Origin: Vampirovibrio chlorellavorus
Lineage (GTDB): Bacteria; Cyanobacteriota; Vampirovibrionia; Vampirovibrionales; Vampirovibrionaceae
DNA: 64,000 nt
Assembly: GCA_003149345.1 (NCBI GenBank)
Contig: QFWI01000016.1
Location: forward strand, 62,001 to 126,000
Reading direction: 5' to 3'
Positions 36,021 through 44,006 of this stretch are shown piece after piece. The translations under genes and the position numbers were made by a program. Below the pieces are notes generated by a model. The model was not told the origin of the DNA and searched no databases. It was given only the letters and a program-made list of their open reading frames with translations. Positions within the stretch are counted from its first letter, which is position 1. Every line of letters starts with the position of its first letter.

Positions 36021-36938
36021 GTGTCGAAGCTGCCGGAGTCGAACGAGGCTTTGGTGGGTTTTCAGCAATGCCCGGTACTGGGCGTTGGCCTGGGACTGCG
36101 CAGGCCTCTCCTGGAATCAACCTTGGCCGCATCGGACATTATTGACTGGCTGGAATTTACCCCGGAAAACTACATGGGTCGTGGCGGCAAGTCGGTTCGA
36201 ATGTTGCAGCGGGCTCAAGCCCAGTTTCTGCTGGTTAGCCACGGGGTCAGCTTGTCCGTGGGCAGCGTTGATCCCATTTCGGAGTTATACCTGGATGACT
36301 TGCAGGCCCTGTTTGAGTGGGCCCAACCGGCCTGGTTCAGCGATCATCTCTGTTTTAGCAGTGTGGACGGGCTGTATTTTAACGATTTAATGCCCTTACC
36401 CCGCACCCGGGAGACGGTGCGGCACGTGGTGTCCCGCATTCATCAACTACAAGACCGTGTTCAGCGGGTTTTCCTGATCGAAAATATTTCGCAGTACATA
36501 AATACGCCCTTTGACGAGCTGGCGGACGCTGATTTTATCAGTGACATTGTGACCCAGGCCGATTGTGGCCTGCTGCTGGATGTGAACAATGTGTATGTTA
36601 ACGCCGTCAATCATGGCTTTGACCCGCTGACCTTCCTGGAAAATATTCCGCTGGAGCGGGTGGTGCAAATTCATGTGGCTGGGCACCATCAGTTCCCGGA
36701 CGGCTTGGTGGATACTCACGGGGCCCCAGTGGCTGATCCGGTGTGGGATTTGCTGGAATGGGTCTTGCAACGCAGCCGCCCTTGTGGGGTGATGCTGGAG
36801 CGGGATACCCATTTGCCCGCTTTTGCGGAATTGGTGCCTGAGTTGCAAAAAATTCGGCAGTTGTGGAATCAAACTGGTCAACCGGTGGTGAATCGGGCGG
36901 GTTGTTCGCAGCGGGAGTTGCTTCATGTCCCTGCGTGA
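36021..36938 (+). CDS. DUF692 multinuclear non-heme iron oxidative enzyme (MNIO)
   Basis: TIM-barrel enzyme of the MbnB/BufB family, which uses two or three irons and oxygen to modify Cys residues of a peptide (oxazolone/thioamide in methanobactin, thiooxazole in bufferin). It is 305 aa from the GTG at 36021, which has AGGAGAGGG 7 nt upstream; the earlier ATG at 35988 has none. Ligand-type residues are visible: His74 (SHGVSLS), His109 (SDHLCFS), Glu154 (LIENISQY), Asp187 (LLLDVNNVYVNA), the His residues in IHVAGHHQ and Glu in MLERDTH. It lies 50 bp after the precursor gene and overlaps its partner by 14 bp. The order precursor-MNIO-DUF2063 is the standard pathway layout. Confidence 0.92.
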   Translation: MSKLPESNEALVGFQQCPVLGVGLGLRRPLLESTLAASDIIDWLEFTPENYMGRGGKSVRMLQRAQAQFLLVSHGVSLSVGSVDPISELYLDDLQALFEWAQPAWFSDHLCFSSVDGLYFNDLMPLPRTRETVRHVVSRIHQLQDRVQRVFLIENISQYINTPFDELADADFISDIVTQADCGLLLDVNNVYVNAVNHGFDPLTFLENIPLERVVQIHVAGHHQFPDGLVDTHGAPVADPVWDLLEWVLQRSRPCGVMLERDTHLPAFAELVPELQKIRQLWNQTGQPVVNRAGCSQRELLHVPA

Positions 36939-37752
36939 GTGGCAAGAACAGCTGGGAAGTCAACTCTTGCAGCCAAGGCCGCACGCTCAGGCCAGTCTTA
37001 GCAAGGAGATCAATGCCGGTGCGCTGGTGTTGTACCAGGAGTTGCTGTTTAACACCGTGTGCGGCACGGTTGAAACTATTTATCCCTTGACTCGTCAGGT
37101 TCTCACCCACCATCCGGCGGATGAAAGCCAGTGGCGGGCTTTGGTGGAATCTTATCGGCGTGCTTGTCCCAATCGTTCCTACAGTCTGATAGGGGCCATT
37201 TGCGACTTCCCGGCGTTTCTGGAGAAGCAGTCTGACTTGATGGCCGATTTCCCCTTTATCGCGGATTTGGCGCTTTATGAATGGCTGGAAATGGCGGTTT
37301 TGAATGAGCCGGAGCCTACTGGCTTAGCACCGAGCCTGGAACCGAGGGTACCGGAGGCCGCTTTATTCACTCAGTATCAGCCCGTCTGGAATCCGGTTCG
37401 GCGACTGCATCGATTCTCCTATCAGCTTCCGGCCCTGCTGGAGGCATGGAAAGAGTCGCCGGAGTCGGTTTTGGCCTGCCCACACTCATTTCAGGGGGCT
37501 CAGGATATCTTGATTTATCGGGATCCACGAACCTTGGACGCTCGCTTTTTCGTCCTGAATGAGTTGACGGCCGCATTCTTACGGGTGAGTGCCACGGGTG
37601 TTTCCTATGAGTCGGTTCTAACGGCCTTGCAATCGGAAATTCCGGCCTTGTCCCCACTGCCTATGGATGTTTTGAAAGGGCAGGCTCAAGGCTTGCTGGA
37701 AACCTGTCTGGCCAACGGCGTTTTGATAGGGTCTGTGGCTGGCTCAGCCTAG
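36925..37752 (+). CDS. DUF2063 family MNIO partner protein
   Basis: The protein is 275 aa, with an N-terminal DUF2063 domain (EWQEQLGSQLL ... VETIYPLTRQVL ... WRALVESYRRACP, about residues 1-105) and a C-terminal domain (about 140-265). MbnC/BufC-type partners form a complex with the DUF692 enzyme and help present the precursor leader. The start codon lies inside the end of the MNIO gene, so translation is coupled. No membrane segment or catalytic motif is visible. It is named from family and position rather than from a measured activity. Confidence 0.88.
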   Translation: MSLREWQEQLGSQLLQPRPHAQASLSKEINAGALVLYQELLFNTVCGTVETIYPLTRQVLTHHPADESQWRALVESYRRACPNRSYSLIGAICDFPAFLEKQSDLMADFPFIADLALYEWLEMAVLNEPEPTGLAPSLEPRVPEAALFTQYQPVWNPVRRLHRFSYQLPALLEAWKESPESVLACPHSFQGAQDILIYRDPRTLDARFFVLNELTAAFLRVSATGVSYESVLTALQSEIPALSPLPMDVLKGQAQGLLETCLANGVLIGSVAGSA

Positions 37753-37807
37753 TGTTTAATCGTAAAAATCAGTATAAAACAATCAATGTGATAGGGAGCG
37801 CAAATTC

Positions 37808-38440
37808 ATGTTCAATCGTTTCGGAGTCCGTCTGGTGTCGGCATTCATGGTGGCTGGGCTCTGCACCTCTGCCAGTTTGGCCAAACCGCTGCACTTTAAG
37901 GTGCAAGGCGACAGTAAAGACCAGATTTCCTTTAACTCGGATGCCCCGGTGGAAGTGATCACCGGCAATACGCAAGCGGTGCAAGGGGACATCAAGCTGG
38001 ATGACAGTTTGAAGCTGGATGCCAAACACCCTTTTGCCATCACCTTTACTGTGGATTTGGCCAGTATTGATACGGGGATCCCTCTGCGGAACGAGCATAT
38101 GCGGGATAATTTTCTGGAAACCAAGCAGTACCCTCAGGCTAAATTTGTGACCCAGCGGGTGCAGTTCCGCCAGAAGCCCGATTTGTCCAAACCGCAAACC
38201 ATTAAACTGGATGCCATTGGGGATTTGACCGTGCATGGGGTGACAGTGCGCAAAACCATTCCTTTGACTGTAGATTATACTCCCGGCAAGTCCAAACAAC
38301 CGGCTACGGTGCGGGTGCGTGGGAAATTTCCGGTCACGTTGGCCCAACACAAAATCAAACGCCCCGAAGCACTGTTTGTAAAACTGGCTGAAACCGTCTA
38401 CGTTTCGGTGGATGTTACCGGGAAGGCCATCTCTCAGTAA
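37808..38440 (+). CDS. YceI family periplasmic protein
   Basis: The protein is 210 aa with a signal peptide (VRLVSAFMVAGLCTSASLA, cut near residue 26) and a lipocalin-like YceI barrel. Typical patterns are ITFTVDLASIDTGIPLRNEHMRDNFLETKQYPQAKF and the late GDLTVHGVTVRKTIPLTV. Members bind long isoprenoid chains or amides; here the ligand is unknown. The gene follows the DUF2063 gene by 55 bp with AGGGAG before the ATG, and a terminator follows it. It is therefore probably the last gene of the MNIO operon, and may work with the secreted peptide in the envelope, for example in redox or metal stress. Confidence 0.92.
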   Translation: MFNRFGVRLVSAFMVAGLCTSASLAKPLHFKVQGDSKDQISFNSDAPVEVITGNTQAVQGDIKLDDSLKLDAKHPFAITFTVDLASIDTGIPLRNEHMRDNFLETKQYPQAKFVTQRVQFRQKPDLSKPQTIKLDAIGDLTVHGVTVRKTIPLTVDYTPGKSKQPATVRVRGKFPVTLAQHKIKRPEALFVKLAETVYVSVDVTGKAISQ

Positions 38441-38460
38441 AAACAACCTTTAGATAACTC

Positions 38461-38503
38461 AACGGGGCTCTGCCAGTCAGCAAAGCCCCGTTGTTTGGTT
38501 TTT
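38461..38503 (+). terminator. Intrinsic terminator of the MNIO-YceI operon
   Basis: AACGGGGCT and AGCCCCGTT form a perfect 9-bp stem with a 14-nt loop, followed by GTTTGGTTTTTG. It lies between the convergent yceI and secG genes. Confidence 0.85.
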
Positions 38504-38516
38504 GAAAAAAAGTTGG

Positions 38517-38762
38517 CTAGAAACCGAAGTAGTGGCCCAGCACAAAGGAAACCACATAGAACGCGCCAGCCGTGTAAGCCGTAATTTTGTTCAAAGCGGC
38601 TTCAGCCCCTTTTTGGCTGGAGAAAATCTGGGCAGTCCCACCCATGCCACCAATGCCATCGCCTTTGGGGGAGTGAATCAAGACCAGTACAATCAAAAGC
38701 ACTGCGGAAATGATCTGGCAGCCTTGCAGAAATAGACGAATAAAGGGGATTAAACTTTCCAT
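38517..38762 (-). CDS. secG: Protein-export membrane protein SecG
   Basis: Small subunit of the SecYEG translocon, 81 aa from ATG 38762. It has two membrane segments (IRLFLQGCQIISAVLLIVLVLI and ITAYTAGAFYVVSFVLG). The cytosolic loop has the SecG signature HSPKGDGIGGMGGTAQIFSS, and Gly-rich LNKITA follows. The length is standard. It converges on yceI across the terminator at 38461 and is divergent from the exported-protein gene at 38879. Confidence 0.93.
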   Translation of the reverse strand: MESLIPFIRLFLQGCQIISAVLLIVLVLIHSPKGDGIGGMGGTAQIFSSQKGAEAALNKITAYTAGAFYVVSFVLGHYFGF

Positions 38763-38878
38763 GGCCTGTGTACTCGTTTCCAATTCATGGGTTAAGGATT
38801 TTTGTCATTGAACCATATCCCTTTGCGGATGTGAAGGCTTTCTGTACAATACAGGTAACCGAAACGAGGAATCCCCTG

Positions 38879-39580
38879 ATGCCCAGCTTGGTTTTACGTT
38901 TAACCGCCGCCGTTACTTTTTTATCGCTGAGTTTGTTTTTCGGGATAGGGCCCGCCTTGCAGTCCGCCCGTGCAGAACAGTACAAAAGCCGCTTAAACAG
39001 TTTATTGTTACGCAAGAATGAGGTCTATCTTCCTACCCGCTTGTTGCTGGGGCAGGAGGCTCGCTTTGTGGTCAAGGCCCAGTCAGGCAGCTTGATTAAA
39101 GTGTTTATTTCCCCCGAAGCGGAAGGCAAGGTATTATCCAACGATGTGGCTTTGCGGGTGGGCAATAACGCCCAGGAGTTGAGCGGTACCGTTCCCGACA
39201 CCGGCGTGCTGGAGCTGAAGATGGTTGTTCCCGCTGATCCTGACCTCGATGGTCGCTTGGTGTACGTGGACGCAGTGGCCGGGCCTTCGGAAGACACCCT
39301 GGTGCCCATCGACCTGGTGGATCCCACCGGGCGGCGTACCGATCAGAACGCCATTCCCGTGATGAAGCAGGTGGATGCTGGCAGTGGGGCCATGGTCATG
39401 CCGTCCATGCCCGGTTTGTCGCCACAGGTGTTTAACCAGTTGACCACCATGGGCGGTATTTACTCCGGTGGGGACGCCGAAAAGAAGAAGCTGCTGGATG
39501 ATGGCACCATCAACCGGGATCGGGAGATCGACCGGAATCCCTTTATCAACCGGGGTATGCAACAAGGCATCGGGCGCTAA
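38879..39580 (+). CDS. Exported protein of unknown function, 233 aa
   Basis: ATG 38879 has CGAGGA 8 nt upstream, and a signal peptide follows (LRLTAAVTFLSLSLFFGIGPALQSARA). The mature part begins with a basic segment (YKSRLNSLLLRKNEVYLP) and then an all-beta-looking domain (GQEARFVVKAQSGSLIKVFISPE ... GVLELKMVVPADPDLDGRLVYVDAVAGPS). The C-terminus is polar with NRDREIDRNPFINRGMQQ. It is probably periplasmic or secreted. No family recognised. It is transcribed alone, and a palindromic element begins 43 bp after the stop. Confidence 0.75.
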   Translation: MPSLVLRLTAAVTFLSLSLFFGIGPALQSARAEQYKSRLNSLLLRKNEVYLPTRLLLGQEARFVVKAQSGSLIKVFISPEAEGKVLSNDVALRVGNNAQELSGTVPDTGVLELKMVVPADPDLDGRLVYVDAVAGPSEDTLVPIDLVDPTGRRTDQNAIPVMKQVDAGSGAMVMPSMPGLSPQVFNQLTTMGGIYSGGDAEKKKLLDDGTINRDREIDRNPFINRGMQQGIGR

Positions 39581-39623
39581 ACCCCAGCCTGCGTAGGCTA
39601 AAGTCCCATTCACCCGTGTATTT

Positions 39624-39769
39624 CAGGTGATTCGGCCTGCAAAATAGGTTTGTCACTGTTTGAGTACAGCGCGTTAAAAAGAGCCTTAGAGTCTCTCATA
39701 ATGAGTCTCTGTGGACTGGCCTGCGCTGCACACAGTTTTATAGCCGTATTTTGCAGGCCGACTCACCTG
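39624..39769. repeat. Palindromic repeat element, copy 3 (146 bp)
   Basis: Inverted ends CAGGTGATTCGGCCTGCAAA(ATA) match their partner at 22 of 23 positions. On the minus strand the interior reads TAAAACTGTGTGCAGCGCAG, the same core as in the copy at 3974 but in reverse orientation. It sits between two convergent genes, starting 43 bp after one stop and ending 3 bp before the other. Confidence 0.75.
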
Positions 39770-39772
39770 TTT

Positions 39773-41623
39773 TTAAGCTGCCGGTGTTAAGGGCAGGGAG
39801 GGTAATGAACCCCGGATCTGCTGAAATGGATTGGAGTAGTTGGGGATAAAGGCTTGCGCTGGGAACGCCGCTGGCTGGATTGGCTGGAATGGATTGAATG
39901 CGGCGGGATTGACCGCTGGCGCTTCTGGCTGTTCCTGCGGCATCGGCCCGGTTTCCCGCGCCAGTAGCTTAAAGTTCATCTGATCTCGTTGGTCGGGCAC
40001 CAGGTATCCAGCGTTGGTCTGTATTTCCCGGTTGACCTGGCGGGCCAAGGCTACCGGCAGGCCAGCGTGGTGAATGGTGGGAATCAGTTCCCGGGCGTTT
40101 TTGACCACTGGGCCAGCCACATCATCATCACTATCGGCCACCACGAACTTGAGCTGGTTATCCTTGGGGTCGGTATAGGCACCGGTGATGGTGATTTCGT
40201 GTCCGGCCACAATGGCACCGGTCTCATCGGTATCTGTGGTGCCAATAATCACCGGCTCGTTCATTTGCAAGGCCTGTAAAATGTCCTGAATGGTTTTTTC
40301 AAAGGGGCGGTTGTAGCCAAACAGGTAGGAATTGTTTTCTTCCCCCGGGGCCGGGTTGGCCTTGCTGCCAACGGCCTGATAGGTTACCGATTGGAAACCG
40401 CCGTTGTCCTTGACAATCGCTTCCATCAAGGTTTTTTCCGCCTCGGTCAAGCCCTTGCTGGTTTCCCCGGGTACATCGGAATCCCTGAGATCCGTGGCCG
40501 GGTTGTAGGAGTGCGTAGCCAGATAGGTGAGAGCAGACTGGTAGGCGGCCCCAATGGCGTTACGATAATTTTTTGAGCTTGGGTTCCCCTGGCTGGTAAT
40601 GGCCCGCACCACGCCGGTGGGTGGATTTTCCACCTTGACCAGCACTTCTCCCGGGCCAGAGATACTGTAGCTGATTTGGTGACTGTTTAAAATGTTCAGG
40701 GCGTTGGCCGGATTGTCTGGAGAAATTTCATCGAAGCGGGCCTTCTCGAAAAAGGCGTTTAACGGGCTGGTCAGTTCGTTGATGTGCCGAGCCAGATCCG
40801 CTGGCTCCTTGTCCGCCATGTAGTACATGACGCTGGAAGCCACACAGGTGGCGCTGTTTTCCACGTGTAAATCCTGCGGATTGATAGCGAGGGCGGGGGA
40901 CTGGGGGCCGCCGTACATCACGGAAGCGCGATGAGCGCCGAGCAAAGCCTGGGCCGCTTGAGGCGTGGTGGGCGCAAAACGCTGGGAAATACTGTAGGGC
41001 TTGGCCAAGACCTGAATGGTTTCTTGCAGAATGGCCCGGTTGTCGTAGCCTTGAGCCCGAGGAGTGGTCAAGATGCCGTATAGCTGGTACAAGGTGGAGT
41101 GGCCGTCGTCGGCTTTCTGTTGGGTTAACACCCCCTGTTGCAGTAGCGTCTGTAATTGTTGCTGGCTGGTTGGGCTCAGGGTTTTGTTGATTTGGGTGAA
41201 CATTTTGACGCCCATCACCGGGCCTTCCGGGATTTGCAGTTGGGCAAACCGTTGGTACAAGCTGGGATTCAGGGTGAGGGCGTTCAGGCGATCCTGGGGC
41301 GTTTCAACCAGTTGTGGCTTGCATGGCAGACTGAGTAAGCGGCTTAGGCTTTGACTCGGGCTTTGAAAGAAATCTTGGGAGGGGGGCAGGACAGGGAGCC
41401 TGTGTAAGGGATTCGGGGGCCAGGGGGTCGGCTGGGCCATGGCAATGGGCGCATTCGGAGCGGCAAACGCTTGCCCCATGGTTCGGGGTTGGGGGGCGCC
41501 GTAGGCGAATGGGTTTGAGGAGATTGGAATGCTCATTGCCAGTGGAGTGCCTGCGGGTGAAAGGGGCGGTGACCGTGTCGGGCATTGCTTTGTATCGCCG
41601 ACTTGTTGACCTATTAAAACCAC
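39773..41623 (-). CDS. Large protein with a possible papain-like Cys-His-Asp core
   Basis: Up to 616 aa from a GTG at 41623; the ATG at 41536 (587 aa) is an alternative, and neither has a clear ribosome site. The N-terminal ~90 and C-terminal ~70 residues are Pro/Ala/Gln-rich and likely disordered. The central region has NSATCVASSVMYYMAD (Cys at a helix start), much later GAIVAGHEITITGAY (His on a strand) and KFVVADSDDD (Asp). That order and secondary structure suit a papain-like or C39-like cysteine hydrolase. This is inference from motif order only. No signal peptide is seen, although a Pro-rich head could hide another export signal. Confidence 0.6.
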   Translation of the reverse strand: MVLIGQQVGDTKQCPTRSPPLSPAGTPLAMSIPISSNPFAYGAPQPRTMGQAFAAPNAPIAMAQPTPWPPNPLHRLPVLPPSQDFFQSPSQSLSRLLSLPCKPQLVETPQDRLNALTLNPSLYQRFAQLQIPEGPVMGVKMFTQINKTLSPTSQQQLQTLLQQGVLTQQKADDGHSTLYQLYGILTTPRAQGYDNRAILQETIQVLAKPYSISQRFAPTTPQAAQALLGAHRASVMYGGPQSPALAINPQDLHVENSATCVASSVMYYMADKEPADLARHINELTSPLNAFFEKARFDEISPDNPANALNILNSHQISYSISGPGEVLVKVENPPTGVVRAITSQGNPSSKNYRNAIGAAYQSALTYLATHSYNPATDLRDSDVPGETSKGLTEAEKTLMEAIVKDNGGFQSVTYQAVGSKANPAPGEENNSYLFGYNRPFEKTIQDILQALQMNEPVIIGTTDTDETGAIVAGHEITITGAYTDPKDNQLKFVVADSDDDVAGPVVKNARELIPTIHHAGLPVALARQVNREIQTNAGYLVPDQRDQMNFKLLARETGPMPQEQPEAPAVNPAAFNPFQPIQPAAFPAQAFIPNYSNPFQQIRGSLPSLPLTPAA

Positions 41624-41670
41624 TCAACCCGGAATGTTGTTAGCATGGCAAGCCAGCCTGTTTCAGGAGG

Positions 41671-42321
41671 CTAAGGCTCGGTTTTGGCCAGTTCCACCAG
41701 TGCGGCGATGGCGGCTTCAGTCTTGCGGGCCATACTGTCCATATCCCCATCATAGGGGATCATTTTGCCGACCCGAACTTCCATATGTTTTTTGCCATTT
41801 CGTTCCACCTGGGCGATTCCCAAGGGTAAAATAGGCACTTTGGCCTGACAGGCAAAAAAGGCCACGCCGCGTTTGGCCTGTTTTTCTTCGCCTTCTTTGG
41901 CCCGGGTGCCTTCTGGAAAAATACCCAGGGCCCACGTTCCGGTTTTGAGAATTTTAAGGGCGGACTTAACCGTGGATAGGTCCATTTTGGCCCGGTTCAC
42001 GGCGATGGAGGACATGCCCCAGTTGTACAGACGCATCCAGAAATGATCGTAAAGCTCTATTTTTGCCAGAAAGGAAATGGGCTGGTAATTCAGGGCCAGA
42101 GAGACCAGCGGGGGATCCAGCGAGGAAATGTGGTTGCAGGCCACCACATAGCTGTGGAAGCCTTTGGGCTTGTTTTCTTTGCCCTTAATGCGCATTTTGT
42201 ATTTGGTTAAAATGTACAGCTCAATGAGGTGAATGCAAAGCCACTGATATAGCATGTGGGGCCATTTCAGCTGGCTATCCTGAATTTGGGTGTAATTCCA
42301 CTGGGGATCAAATTTGAACAT
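41671..42321 (-). CDS. plsC: 1-acyl-sn-glycerol-3-phosphate acyltransferase
   Basis: Transfers an acyl chain to lysophosphatidate in membrane phospholipid synthesis. It is 216 aa from ATG 42321. The HX4D motif is CNHISSLDPP and the second block is GIFPEGTRAKEG. A hydrophobic stretch before it (MLYQWLCIHLIELYIL) would anchor the enzyme to the membrane. The length fits the family (about 200-245). It is transcribed from the same strand as the preceding large protein, 48 bp upstream of it, so they may share a transcript. It is divergent from the RecQ-like gene. Confidence 0.9.
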   Translation of the reverse strand: MFKFDPQWNYTQIQDSQLKWPHMLYQWLCIHLIELYILTKYKMRIKGKENKPKGFHSYVVACNHISSLDPPLVSLALNYQPISFLAKIELYDHFWMRLYNWGMSSIAVNRAKMDLSTVKSALKILKTGTWALGIFPEGTRAKEGEEKQAKRGVAFFACQAKVPILPLGIAQVERNGKKHMEVRVGKMIPYDGDMDSMARKTEAAIAALVELAKTEP

Positions 42322-42511
42322 GCAACGATTCTCAAAAGCCCGATTCAAACAAGGCGGGCCTGTGCTGGCTTCCCTGGGCTAGCTTCATTCGAGCGGCCAG
42401 AGTAGTTTTACCAACCAGCCCGGTTTCAGTACAGGCCATTTTTATCACAGCGATGATACCACGGACAAAGGGGGTTTTTTTCCCGGGGACAAACGGTATG
42501 ATAATGGAACG

Positions 42512-43849
42512 ATGTCCAACTTTTTCAGACACGCACCCCCGTTAGATACCGAGCAGCGGCGATTTTTAGAGGCGATGACCCAGCATCGCAATGTAATTGC
42601 TACGTTTCCGCTCGGTTATTCGGCGGTATCCCTCTATGCGTTGGCCAGTATGATGGGCAATGGTCTGGTGGTGGCTGTTTGCCCTGGCATGCGACAAATT
42701 CGGCGGAATTTGGAGCATTTTAAGCAAGCGGAGTTAAGGTTTCCCGAGGTGGCTTTTCTGGATGGCACCCAAATGCCTCACGAGGAGCGGGCCGTTCATT
42801 CGGAGATCAACCGCAATCGGGTCAAGCTGCTCTACATTACGCCGGAACGCTTTGTCAGCCTGACCTTTCTGGAAGTATTGGTACACGCCACGGTCAATTT
42901 TATGGTGGTGGAAGAAGCCGATCGGCTGCTGCCCCACACCGCCGGGCATGCAACGTATCGGCGATTTTATGAAGGGGGCCTGCAGCAGCTGGCCCAACTG
43001 CCCCCATTGGCCCTAGTGGTGCCTCCCTTGCCCCAAACCCGGATGCGGGAATTGGCTGACCGTTTGGGTTGGGTGGATTATGAGCGGATTCAGGGCTTGC
43101 CTGCCCTGGAATCGGCCACTGTTCAGGTGGCGCCCTTGTTTACCGAGCATCAGAAATTCACCCATCTGGTGAATCAGTTGTCTGGTTCGCCGGGCAAAGG
43201 CAAGCTGGGCCGCTTACACGAACCGGGCGTGAGCTGGATTCAAACGGCCTATCCTGCCCAGGCTGAAAAATTAGGTGCCTCTTTGCTGGATTATGGGTTT
43301 GAGTCGGTGGGCATCACCCACTATAAAAAAACACCCCGAGAGCAATCCCGAATTCTGACGATGGCCAATACGCAAGCCAATGCGGTTGTGGTCAGCGCGG
43401 GCTCGGATCTGCGGTATTGGGTGCCCGATCTGGCGTTGAAGCCTCGCCTGGTGTTATGGACGCCGCCGGTGAGTGTGGATGAATTATTGATGCAGGTGTT
43501 TCGCTACCCGACCCGGGGACGTACAGACAGTTCCCTGGAAGGACAACCATTGATGCAATGCCTGGTTTACCATACCAAAGAAGACTATCTGGCTGGGTTG
43601 AAGCGTTTACAGTCTAGCCACAGCCTTTCGGCGGAAGAGGTTTACACCAAGACGCAATCGCTGAAGCAATACCGTCGATGGGTACTGTCTCGAGGATGCC
43701 GATGGTTGAGCCTGATTGCCTATTTTCAGGGTACCACCCAGATCAAAGTCGGGCCCTGCGGTCGGTGTGATCAGTGTCTGGCCAGTGCCCGGGGGCGGAA
43801 GGGTGACTGGAGTTGCTTGCCTCGTCTGCTCAAGCACTGGATCTTCTAA
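42512..43849 (+). CDS. RecQ-like protein that has lost ATPase motifs (pseudo-helicase)
   Basis: The 445-aa protein follows the RecQ layout in order, but key residues are missing. The Walker A region, normally PTGGGKS, reads FPLGYSAVSLY with no Lys. The segment before motif II is well kept (VKLLYITPERF). DEAH is replaced by VVEEADRLL. The motif VI Arg-rich block is RYPTRGRTDSS. A C-terminal zinc-type CGRCDQCL with the preceding LSLIAYFQG corresponds to the RQC domain. It cannot be a normal ATP-driven helicase, so it may bind DNA structures passively or regulate another RecQ. The frame is intact over its full length, which argues that it is still selected. Confidence 0.75.
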   Translation: MSNFFRHAPPLDTEQRRFLEAMTQHRNVIATFPLGYSAVSLYALASMMGNGLVVAVCPGMRQIRRNLEHFKQAELRFPEVAFLDGTQMPHEERAVHSEINRNRVKLLYITPERFVSLTFLEVLVHATVNFMVVEEADRLLPHTAGHATYRRFYEGGLQQLAQLPPLALVVPPLPQTRMRELADRLGWVDYERIQGLPALESATVQVAPLFTEHQKFTHLVNQLSGSPGKGKLGRLHEPGVSWIQTAYPAQAEKLGASLLDYGFESVGITHYKKTPREQSRILTMANTQANAVVVSAGSDLRYWVPDLALKPRLVLWTPPVSVDELLMQVFRYPTRGRTDSSLEGQPLMQCLVYHTKEDYLAGLKRLQSSHSLSAEEVYTKTQSLKQYRRWVLSRGCRWLSLIAYFQGTTQIKVGPCGRCDQCLASARGRKGDWSCLPRLLKHWIF

Positions 43850-44006
43850 CCGTTGCTTTGTCTGGCCTTGTCTTGAATCTGGCGGAGGGCAAGGTGCTTA
43901 AAATCTCCACCAATGGGATGATATTCCTGTCAATTGTTTGTTTAAAGATATTCAAAAAACATATAATGGCCTGGTAGTGCAGCAACTTATCGGTGGTTCA
44001 GCGACT

